NCBI RefSeq assembly: GCF_001696455.1
Contig: NZ_MAUJ01000015.1
Span: 1 to 64,000 of the forward strand
Length of the DNA stretch: 64,000 nt
Direction: 5' to 3'
Source of the DNA: Pseudoalteromonas luteoviolacea
GTDB lineage: Bacteria; Pseudomonadota; Gammaproteobacteria; Enterobacterales; Alteromonadaceae
The notes beneath the pieces were generated by a model. It ran no database searches, was not told the origin of the DNA, and was given only the letters and a program-made list of their open reading frames with translations. The translations under genes were made by a program, and so were the position numbers. This document shows, one piece after another, positions 19,495-27,114 of this stretch. The stretch's first letter is position 1. The number at the start of each line of letters is the position of its first letter.

Positions 19495-19734
19495 TCTTCA
19501 AACCCGGCTAAACAGCCATACACGCCACATAAGGCTTATTCGAAAAGTTTAAATACCGGATAATGATTGTCTTGCCAGTAAAACTATCTCGTGGGTATAA
19601 ACCTACAAGCTTTCGTTGGCATTTTAACCGCTTAGAAAACGCAGTACTCAGACACAACAGACTAAATTGCTTAGTTTGATTAAATGAAATTAATAAGAAA
19701 TTTGGAAAAATTTGAGGGGTAAAACTGTATGAAA

Positions 19735-19811
19735 TGGCGGAGTGGACGGGACTCGAACCCGCGACCCCCGGCGTGACAGGCCGGTATTCTAACCAACTGA
19801 ACTACCACTCC
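19735..19811 (-). tRNA. tRNA-Asp (GTC)
   Basis: This 77-nt gene includes an encoded CCA. The acceptor stem is GGAGTGG/CCACTCC. The anticodon loop CCTGTCACG gives anticodon GTC, and the T arm carries GGTTCGAGTCC. It lies downstream of dnaQ, as aspV does in E. coli. Confidence 0.97.
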
Positions 19812-19862
19812 GCGATAATTTTGTATTTCACTGACAAGGTGTGCTCCCTGACAGCGGCGTGA

Positions 19863-19891
19863 ATAATACGAATGACCCCTTTCAGAGTCAA
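19863..19891 (-). promoter_or_regulatory. Sigma-70 promoter of tRNA-Asp
   Basis: On the minus strand TTGACT and TATTAT are separated by 17 nt, followed by a GC-containing discriminator (CACGCCGC). The site lies about 50 bp before the tRNA 5' end. This is near consensus and fits a strong stable-RNA promoter. Confidence 0.82.
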
Positions 19892-20037
19892 CTATTTTTT
19901 TGAAAAAAACCGTATTTTTAGCGTTTAATGACGTTACTCGCTGAAAATTGCATCAGCTTGCCTATTCTGCAAGCAGGTTTGAGGCAAATTACCATAAAAA
20001 CAACTCAGCTTAGAATTTACGCCATGCTGTGAGCTAA

Positions 20038-21414
20038 TCAACTTTTGTCATCTGACATGGACAAACTGAGTACATCGCCAGAGTCTGAGCCCTCTGTCCC
20101 CGCTTTGTCCTCACCTTCACCTTCAGGTCCAAGCTCATCTAAGTCCATTGTTTGTTTCTTTTTCAAAAATGGAATAGAAGTGGGTAATGGAATAGAGAAC
20201 TTCAATGGTTTATTTTGTACAAAGACTCGGATCACTAACCAGCCTAGTAGCAACACCAGCAAATTCCCAGCTACAACAATGGACACAATTAGCGCCGTAT
20301 TTACTTCCGGTTCCTCTGGTTCCGGTGGGTTCATTAGCTCTTCTGGCGTAATAGGCTTCGTTAGCTCTGGCACTTTTTCAATGGGTCGTTCAATTTCAAA
20401 GTTGTAGTCTGGAATAGCCGCCATAAACTCACGTCCATTGATATTTTCACCAAATGCGGACAATTGCACACTGTAGCGACCCCAGTCGTAATTTTTAATT
20501 TTTAGCTGGCGGTAGAAACGTTCTTCTTCGTTTAAAGTGTAAACCTGCTCTTCCCCATTGGGGTAAAGTATTTTTCCTTGCAAAATGACGGTTTCTGGCT
20601 TGATTATTTCTCTATTGAGCTTGATCACCAACTCATGCTCAAACTCTTCGTCATCAGCTAACTGTAATTCAAAAGTAAAAGGCGGCTCAGCAATGACGAT
20701 AGGATCTTTCACCACACGGCGTTTTAATATAGGGGTCTCTATAAAAAACTCAGGTTGCCATTCACCCGCAGGGAAAGTGAGCTTAAACTCACCGGTAAAT
20801 ACCCCATCTAACGGCCGCTCATCAAAGTCTCTGCCATCATCTTTAAAATCAGTGACACTTTGAGTCCCTGCACCAAAATTGGCGTATTCTTCATTATTGG
20901 TACTAACAAATTCAACAAATAAAGTGACGACATCGCGAAAATAACCCACATCAATGGGTTTACCGTCGTTGGTAACCTTGCCATTTACTTTGAGCATTTC
21001 GCCGCGGAACAACAAAGGAGGCAACGGATCGACGATTAATTCGATGTCCCCGAGGACCATAATACGGCTATCTCTTTTAATTTGACCCAGTACTTGCCAA
21101 GGTCCCGGCATAGGCTTATCAATGATAATTAAGTCATAGCTTATTTCGTCGAACCATTCTAATGACTCATCTTTAACGGCATGGATTGAATAGATTTTAC
21201 TGCCATCCGGGCGCACTAACACCACAGCAGGCGCACCAGTAGCCCTGAAAAATAATAAGGTAATTTTGTCAACGTTGTGGTCAATACGAAAGCGGTTGTC
21301 TAACAGCGGGATCTCATTGGACACCCCATCGCGCTCTAGCAACGTAATATCAGGGGTTTCTGATAGAGCACTTAAACTGAATATAATGCTAAAAACCGCT
21401 ATCCAAATTCGCAT
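20038..21414 (-). CDS. TIGR03503-family membrane-anchored protein
   Basis: A 458-residue protein with a signal peptide (about 1-18) and a long extracytoplasmic beta-rich region. One membrane segment lies near 378-400 (ALIVSIVVAGNLLVLLLGWLV) and is followed by a short cytoplasmic tail rich in Glu, Asp, Gly and Ser. A proline/glutamate-rich linker precedes the membrane segment. The N-terminal part resembles a von Willebrand-type A partner or Ig-like fold, and the family is a conserved uncharacterised group (TIGR03503) in Vibrio, Shewanella and Pseudoalteromonas. It lies 14 nt downstream of dnaQ, in the same operon. Function unknown. Confidence 0.75.
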   Translation of the reverse strand: MRIWIAVFSIIFSLSALSETPDITLLERDGVSNEIPLLDNRFRIDHNVDKITLLFFRATGAPAVVLVRPDGSKIYSIHAVKDESLEWFDEISYDLIIIDKPMPGPWQVLGQIKRDSRIMVLGDIELIVDPLPPLLFRGEMLKVNGKVTNDGKPIDVGYFRDVVTLFVEFVSTNNEEYANFGAGTQSVTDFKDDGRDFDERPLDGVFTGEFKLTFPAGEWQPEFFIETPILKRRVVKDPIVIAEPPFTFELQLADDEEFEHELVIKLNREIIKPETVILQGKILYPNGEEQVYTLNEEERFYRQLKIKNYDWGRYSVQLSAFGENINGREFMAAIPDYNFEIERPIEKVPELTKPITPEELMNPPEPEEPEVNTALIVSIVVAGNLLVLLLGWLVIRVFVQNKPLKFSIPLPTSIPFLKKKQTMDLDELGPEGEGEDKAGTEGSDSGDVLSLSMSDDKS

Positions 21415-21428
21415 TGATGATTACCTCT

Positions 21429-22139
21429 TTATTGTTGCCATAAGCTTTGTCCACTTGCTTTATTGACAATTTCCATGCGTTCAGTGTGCGCCAGCTCTTC
21501 TTCTTCACTGGCGTAAAGCACACGTAGCGATGGCCTGTCAGCCCCTAGTCTGCGAATACCGCCACTACCAGCTTGCTGCTCGCCATCACTCTGTTGAGCC
21601 AGATTCAGCTTCTTCTGTCCGCCTGTCATTGCCAAGTAAACATCTGACAAAATCTCGGAATCCAGTAATGCGCCGTGCAGGGTTCGCTTTGAGTTGTCGA
21701 TGTCATAGCGTCGACACAACGCATCTAGACTATTCTTCTGACCAGGATGCAAATCACGCGCCATCACAAGCGTATCAAGCACTTCACAAACGTCATCGGT
21801 CGCGGGATACCCTTGGTTTAACATCGCAAACTCATGATCCATAAAGCCCACATCGAACGGCGCGTTATGAATTACAAGCTCCGCGCCTTCAATATATTCA
21901 AGAAACTCTCGTGCTACTTGATGGAAAAAAGGTTTACCACGTAAAAACTCGTTAGTGATACCGTGAACATCAATGGCTTCTTCTTCAATATCTCGTTGCG
22001 GGTTTATATAAACATGAAAGTTGTTACCTGTAAGACGCCTGTTGATTAGTTCAACACACCCAATTTCAATGATCCTGTGCCCTGCTTTAGGGTCGATGCC
22101 GGTGGTTTCTGTATCCAGAACGATTTGACGCTTTACCAT
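21429..22139 (-). CDS. dnaQ: DNA polymerase III epsilon subunit (proofreading exonuclease)
   Basis: The 236-residue DEDDh 3'-5' exonuclease has Exo I LDTETTGID (8-16, catalytic Asp/Glu), Exo II HNAPFDVGFMD and Exo III ALCRRY...LHGALLDSEILSDVYLAM with the conserved His and Asp. A C-terminal tail (about 185-236) corresponds to the region that binds the alpha subunit. It edits replication errors within the Pol III core. In E. coli dnaQ is divergent from rnhA; here about 7 kb of other genes separates them. Confidence 0.95.
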   Translation of the reverse strand: MVKRQIVLDTETTGIDPKAGHRIIEIGCVELINRRLTGNNFHVYINPQRDIEEEAIDVHGITNEFLRGKPFFHQVAREFLEYIEGAELVIHNAPFDVGFMDHEFAMLNQGYPATDDVCEVLDTLVMARDLHPGQKNSLDALCRRYDIDNSKRTLHGALLDSEILSDVYLAMTGGQKKLNLAQQSDGEQQAGSGGIRRLGADRPSLRVLYASEEEELAHTERMEIVNKASGQSLWQQ

Positions 22140-22333
22140 GATTTACGATCTCTAACATTCATTTCTCTGCTTAAGCCCCCATATTAACTCACTTTCGACT
22201 TTGTTACATGACCTATTCACAAATCCTTTCAGCGTCAAATTGCAAAACAATGCCGTTTTGAACCCACACCACCTTAGCTGTAAGTCACTAGGAAATCTGC
22301 TTTTCTACGTGAGCGACTTATAAAATATAGAAC

Positions 22334-22897
22334 TTATTCAATTAATAGCGCTAGGTTAAAGCTCAAATCACTACTTGTTTTAGACACTTGCCTTACTTCA
22401 ACAGCGAGAATGTTCTCTCGCTTTAAACGCACATCATTACCCAATTCAACTTCATACCAACTATGCTCTATCAGCGAGCCCGTGGCCAATTGTGCACTAT
22501 CAAGACTTTCTGCGGGTAATAACTGCCGATGTACTTCCTGATTATTGAGAAAAACGCGTGCGCCATCATCGACCAATAAACGTAGTTTGAGAGGTTGTTT
22601 CGTGTGTATTTCTTCCCAACTAAATTTGTGTCGGAAATAATGAACCAAGATAGGCTGCCCCTGCGCCTCTTTCGCAACAACGGTGCGTTCATCCCCTTCA
22701 CCATAGCCCAGCTGGCTTCGGCCACTTGGCCAATTTGAATCGTCAAACTCAATGCTTTTCCAATCTTCACAGGGCTTTTGGGGCAAATCATAATACGCCC
22801 ACATCGAATTGGCTGGTATCAACATCTCGAGCGCTTTGACAGCAGTCGCGCCGACACACAACCCCAATAACAACGTAATTTTAAAAAGAACTTTCAT
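22334..22897 (-). CDS. Exported beta-sandwich protein of the type linked to phosphoesterases
   Basis: The chosen start is the ATG at 22897 because a signal peptide (MKVLFKITLLLGLCVGATAV, cleavage after KALE or nearby) begins there; a GTG at 22927 is the alternative. The 187-residue protein has the phrases FDDSNWPSGRSQLGYGEGDE, VHYFRHKFSW, RLLVDDGARVFLNNQEVHR and NILAVEVRQ. These are typical of a galactose-binding-like jelly-roll module that I recall as a C-terminal or neighbouring domain of secreted metallophosphoesterases. It is divergent from one and shares its control region. No catalytic residues are apparent, so a binding or stabilising role is likely. Confidence 0.65.
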   Translation of the reverse strand: MKVLFKITLLLGLCVGATAVKALEMLIPANSMWAYYDLPQKPCEDWKSIEFDDSNWPSGRSQLGYGEGDERTVVAKEAQGQPILVHYFRHKFSWEEIHTKQPLKLRLLVDDGARVFLNNQEVHRQLLPAESLDSAQLATGSLIEHSWYEVELGNDVRLKRENILAVEVRQVSKTSSDLSFNLALLIE

Positions 22898-22970
22898 ATA
22901 TTCAGTGCTTATCAGTGACGAATTCACACCATACCCAATTGATATTTATAAGTAAAAAAAACGATCCGTT

Positions 22971-23000
22971 TATATCAGGTTATATCAGCCTTTATCACCA
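22971..23000. promoter_or_regulatory. Triple 10-bp direct repeat, putative winged-helix operator (copy A)
   Basis: Three contiguous decamers, TATATCAGGT, TATATCAGCC and TTTATCACCA, place ATCA at 22974, 22984 and 22994. Direct repeats on one helical turn are the usual targets of OmpR/PhoB-type winged-helix proteins. The site lies between the divergent genes at 22897 and 23089. The same arrangement occurs at 26961. Confidence 0.65.
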
Positions 23001-23088
23001 GCAATATTTCACCTTTTAGGACAGAGTGATATTGAGCGACTTTTTGCTCTTTACATATATAACTAACAACAACACAGGTTCGAAAAAG

Positions 23089-25641
23089 ATGAAAACAACA
23101 ATTATGAAGCTCCTGATCTCATCCGGCTTAGTTTGTATCCCCATCGTGGGATTAGCCGCAAATTTAACGCGAGGCCCCTACTTGCAAATGATTGGAGAGG
23201 ATCAGGTAACCATCCGCTGGAACACCGACGAGAATACCAAAACAAGCCTAAGCTACGGTAAATCACTCGATCAACTGCAACGCATTACTACGGACGACTT
23301 ACCTAAAAAACAGCACGAAGTGACTATTAAAACATTGACACCCAATGAAAAATACTTTTATGCCATCTATGATGCTCAAACACTGCTGAGTGGCCAAGAT
23401 GAACTGACTTACTTTCGCACCGCACCCATAAAGCACTCAACCCAAAAGACAAGAATATGGATACTGGGGGATCCGGGTCGAGCTGGTACAGATCCAGATA
23501 CAAATGCACAGAAAATTGTTCGAGATGGGTATTTAAAGTTTTCTGGGGATCAAGCCCCTGATTTTTGGATGATGCTGGGCGATAACGCCTATAATGACGG
23601 CACAATCCTCGAATACGATAATGCCGTATTCAATCAATATCCCACCATATTAAAACAGTCCCCACTGTGGCCCATTATGGGTAACCACGATAATCGCTCT
23701 GCCGACGTTGATACTCAACAAGGCGGATTTTATGATCTGTTCACGCTTCCCACAGCCGGCCAAGCCGGTGGAGTAGCCTCGTCACACGAAGCTTACTACT
23801 CATTTGACTATGGCAATATACACGTCGTTGTTTTGAATTCATCAGACAGAGCGCATTATAAAGAGTCAGATGCGATGTTGAATTGGTTGAAACAGGATTT
23901 GGCTTCGAGCCGCAGCGAGTGGTTGATAGCCACTTTTCATCACCCCGTGTACGGAAAAAGTGGCCATGACTCTGATGAAGCAGAAAATATGATTTATATG
24001 CGTGAGCGCTTCTTACCCATACTTGAGGATCACGGCGTAGACTTAGTTATGGCAGGCCACAACCATTTCTACACACGGTCGGTGCTCATGGCCAACCACT
24101 ACGGCATGTCGAGTACCTATGACCGTACAAAACACATCGTTCATGACGGTAGCGGTCAACAAGATAAAGAGGGGGCTTACACTAAACAGCGAGGTCAAAA
24201 AGGTGCTGTCTTTATTACTCACGGCGCTAGCGCAGGAAGCGGACGGGGTTACGCGAGACAAGTTCGGCCAGATGAAATTGTCGACGGAAAGCGACACCCC
24301 AGTGATTACATGTATGGTGGACGAGGATCTATCGTTTTGGACGTGGAGGATAACTCGCTCACAGCCAATGTAATTGGTCCACAAGGAGACATTGTCGATT
24401 ACTTCACTTTGCGCCATACAGATGGGGATGAGCCCACAAATGTGCCACCAGAAGTAAAAATGCAGCTCCCCACTCAACTCACTTTACTTGAACCCGGCAA
24501 CTTTTCTAGTGAGGGGTCCAGAGACAGTGATGGTCATATTGTCAATTACCTGTGGCAATTCGGCGACGGACACAGCAGCACTTTAGCCAACACGACCCAT
24601 CACTATACTGAGGCTGGAGAGTATGCTGTTAGTCTGACGGTAACAGACAACCAAGGTGCCAGCGCCAGCACAAACAGCCGAGTTTCTGTCATCTCAAGTC
24701 CCGATACCCAGTTGCAAAATAATGTGCCCATTTCGGTATCAGGGCATGCTAAAGACGCTGCATATTTCTTCTATGAGGTAACGGATACGGCAAAACCTCT
24801 CACCATATCCATTGTGGGCGGGCAAGGTGATGCCGATCTGTATGTCAAAAAGGGCGAGCGACCGACCCAATCCACATTTGATTGTCGACCATACAAAAAC
24901 GGTAATGCTGAGCGCTGTGAGATCGCAGAAACACAAGCAGGCCTTTACTTTATTATGATCTATGGTCATAAAGCTTTTTCAGAGGTTACCTTACTAGCAG
25001 TACAGGACCAAACTGCCGAACCAGCCCCCAGTGCAGATGCCAATGGCCCATATCACGCCACTTCTGGAAGCCCCGTCCAATTTAGTAGTTCGGGTAGCAT
25101 TAACCCGGGAGTTGGAGCGCTCAATTACCACTGGCAATTTGGGGACGGCACCACCAGCACACAAGCTTCACCTTCTCATACTTATGCCACTTCAGGCCAA
25201 TACGAGGTGACGCTCACGGTTTCGACATCTGAAGGTCTTAACGACTCAGACACAACCACAGCAAAAATTACCGAAGGTACAGAACTGGAAGATAGCTGCG
25301 CTCAAAATGCGACACCATACCGAGGTGGCAGGTTGGAATTACAGACAACTTATTGCCTCGATAATCTTAGCAGTGCGGGACAATTGCAATATCAAGTTTA
25401 CATTGATGAGCAACAAGCTGGTAAGGACTTACTTATCTTCACAGGACACGGTGACGGTAATGCCGATTTGTATTATCGATATGCACAACGCCCAAACCAA
25501 GCACTGTGGGATGCTCGTAACAACGAACCCAGTAATAACGCCACATTACTTATTCAAGGTGTTAAAAAAGGTTGGCATTATATCCATGTTCGAACTGAGC
25601 AAGATTTTAATGGCGTATCTTTAAGATTATTAACCCAATAG
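23089..25641 (+). CDS. Secreted purple-acid-phosphatase-like metallophosphoesterase with PKD and PPC domains
   Basis: The ATG at 23089 begins a signal peptide (cleavage near GLAA); an upstream GTG has none. The 850-residue protein carries an N-terminal fibronectin-like domain (about 25-115) and a metallophosphoesterase domain (about 120-420). Ligand motifs are GDPG (Asp128), GDNAY (165-169, with the Tyr typical of purple acid phosphatases), GNHD (198-201), FHHP (about 284) and AGHNH (His324/326). C-terminally there is PKD (about 455-535), PPC (about 550-645), PKD (about 660-740) and PPC (about 755-850). It should release phosphate from organic phosphoesters outside the cell. Transcription would start near the repeat operator at 22971. 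Confidence 0.85.
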   Translation: MKTTIMKLLISSGLVCIPIVGLAANLTRGPYLQMIGEDQVTIRWNTDENTKTSLSYGKSLDQLQRITTDDLPKKQHEVTIKTLTPNEKYFYAIYDAQTLLSGQDELTYFRTAPIKHSTQKTRIWILGDPGRAGTDPDTNAQKIVRDGYLKFSGDQAPDFWMMLGDNAYNDGTILEYDNAVFNQYPTILKQSPLWPIMGNHDNRSADVDTQQGGFYDLFTLPTAGQAGGVASSHEAYYSFDYGNIHVVVLNSSDRAHYKESDAMLNWLKQDLASSRSEWLIATFHHPVYGKSGHDSDEAENMIYMRERFLPILEDHGVDLVMAGHNHFYTRSVLMANHYGMSSTYDRTKHIVHDGSGQQDKEGAYTKQRGQKGAVFITHGASAGSGRGYARQVRPDEIVDGKRHPSDYMYGGRGSIVLDVEDNSLTANVIGPQGDIVDYFTLRHTDGDEPTNVPPEVKMQLPTQLTLLEPGNFSSEGSRDSDGHIVNYLWQFGDGHSSTLANTTHHYTEAGEYAVSLTVTDNQGASASTNSRVSVISSPDTQLQNNVPISVSGHAKDAAYFFYEVTDTAKPLTISIVGGQGDADLYVKKGERPTQSTFDCRPYKNGNAERCEIAETQAGLYFIMIYGHKAFSEVTLLAVQDQTAEPAPSADANGPYHATSGSPVQFSSSGSINPGVGALNYHWQFGDGTTSTQASPSHTYATSGQYEVTLTVSTSEGLNDSDTTTAKITEGTELEDSCAQNATPYRGGRLELQTTYCLDNLSSAGQLQYQVYIDEQQAGKDLLIFTGHGDGNADLYYRYAQRPNQALWDARNNEPSNNATLLIQGVKKGWHYIHVRTEQDFNGVSLRLLTQ

Positions 25642-25656
25642 AAATGCAAACCCAAA

Positions 25657-25680
25657 AAGGCTAACCCTCTGGTTAGCCTT
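25657..25680. terminator. Bidirectional terminator between convergent phosphatase genes
   Basis: AAGGCTAACC-CTCT-GGTTAGCCTT is a perfect 10-bp stem. On the minus strand it is followed by TTTTT, giving a good terminator for the gene ending at 25749. It can also end the plus-strand phosphoesterase transcript. Confidence 0.85.
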
Positions 25681-25748
25681 ATTCACCGCTTCAGATGGTT
25701 TAACCAACTGGTTTTTACCTGCGAATATGACACGTACAATCAATCGAT

Positions 25749-26807
25749 TTAACGCTCACCGAAATGTAGTTTCACTCGTTGGCCTTGCGTATCAGCCCGC
25801 CAAAACACACCTTTGTCAATGAGCAGCAACTCACCTTTATGCCCTAATTTGATACTGCTATCTATGCCAATTACTTTTCCAAAATGGCGACTAACGACTT
25901 CTGAGTGTGAGGTATGTCCAACAATAAAGCGGCTGGCGTTAAAATACGCCAATATCTTTGATAACGCCTCCCTGTCGATGTTTGAGAAAAGTCCACGATA
26001 CCAAATTGGCCCCTTTGTACCATGCAAATACCGCCCTAACTTAGAGCGCTTAGCCACACTAAGCTCGTCTGCAACGAGTTCTGCTCTAAAAACGCGGTTT
26101 ATCTCTTTTAGTGACGCCTTGAAGCCTAAGATATTTGGATGAAATCCACCGTGCAAAAATAGGTTCTCATTTATTTTAATCACCACATTCTTACTTCTTA
26201 ACCACTGCCCCAAAACGCTCTTCTTGGAGAACAGTTGTTCAAAAGGTGTCCCAATAAGTGACGCTGCTTTTAGGTATTTTTTGTGCAAATAGCGCAAATC
26301 GCCATTAAGCACCATAACCTCATGGTTTCCCAACAGAAAATGCACTCTCCCTCCATATTTCAAAGCTTCACCTTCTAGCCATTTTATATACCAAAGCGCT
26401 TCTGTCACCTGACTGCCACGGTCAAAAATATCACCGGTAATTACTAAATGTCCCTTACCGAATACCCAGCTCCCATTTTCATCAACAATTTTATTGGCCT
26501 TGAGAAGTTGTATCATGATGTCGTATTGACCATGAATATCACTTAAGGCAGCCACAGGAAACGCGCCCTCTATCTGGGAGACCTGAGGTGGGTTCGGGGT
26601 TAACTCTAACGCCATACGCTGGCCACAATATTCAATATGACTTTGCGCTTGCAAGTAAAATGAGCGCGCCTTACCGGCGCAAATTAGCTCGACTCGATAA
26701 CCCTCATTTTCCGAGAAAACATAGGGCCCCTCGTTAAACATCGCCATGCTGTTCGCTGAAATAAATAAGCCAAAAAGCCCTAAAACTAGTTTCTTGTTGA
26801 TATACAT
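25749..26807 (-). CDS. Shewanella-like PPP-family phosphatase, exported
   Basis: The start at 26807 gives a proper signal peptide (MYINKKLVLGLFGLFISANS); upstream in-frame codons do not. The 352-residue product has the PPP signature motifs SDIHGQYD, GDIFDRG and GNHEVM and the distal HTSHSE and HGGFHP histidines that bind the dinuclear metal. This arrangement matches the Shewanella-like phosphatase (SLP/Shelph) group, whose bacterial member is an exported tyrosine/phosphoprotein phosphatase. It ends at the shared terminator at 25657. Its promoter region holds the second copy of the triple repeat. Confidence 0.85.
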   Translation of the reverse strand: MYINKKLVLGLFGLFISANSMAMFNEGPYVFSENEGYRVELICAGKARSFYLQAQSHIEYCGQRMALELTPNPPQVSQIEGAFPVAALSDIHGQYDIMIQLLKANKIVDENGSWVFGKGHLVITGDIFDRGSQVTEALWYIKWLEGEALKYGGRVHFLLGNHEVMVLNGDLRYLHKKYLKAASLIGTPFEQLFSKKSVLGQWLRSKNVVIKINENLFLHGGFHPNILGFKASLKEINRVFRAELVADELSVAKRSKLGRYLHGTKGPIWYRGLFSNIDREALSKILAYFNASRFIVGHTSHSEVVSRHFGKVIGIDSSIKLGHKGELLLIDKGVFWRADTQGQRVKLHFGER

Positions 26808-26960
26808 ATTGCTCTCATGGTTAATAACGTGACTGAAATGAGTTAGAACTGCCGCCCACTGAACTTGACACATGCTTAAACTAGCAACTCAATAGCTTGG
26901 AAACCAGTATTTACCAGCCCCACACTGAAAATTAAAACCAATAAAAACAGTAAGATAAAT

Positions 26961-26990
26961 TCGTATCAGGTTATATCAGGTAACATCACA
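26961..26990. promoter_or_regulatory. Triple 10-bp direct repeat, putative winged-helix operator (copy B)
   Basis: TCGTATCAGG, TTATATCAGG and TAACATCACA put ATCA at 26965, 26975 and 26985. As in copy A, units one and two read ATCAG and unit three reads ATCAC. It lies in the 307-bp divergent region between the exported phosphatase and the regulator gene, where nothing else is coded. Confidence 0.65.
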
Positions 26991-27114
26991 AATAATTCGC
27001 TCAGTACGTTCCACATTTCATGACTTTTCAACTACTTTGCGTGTTCCCAAAAGCATATCTACGCACAAATATGATAAGGTTTAAGCTTGATTAATATCAC
27101 ACTTTCAACTGGTT

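Noticed and set aside
19735..22139. tRNA-Asp as an integration site for the 22-29 kb insert
   Set aside because: The insert is not adjacent to the tRNA; no integrase gene or repeated tRNA end is visible.
22971..26990. Classic Pho box at the phosphoesterase promoters
   Set aside because: The repeats are ATCA-centred decamers, not CTGTCAT-type 11-bp repeats.
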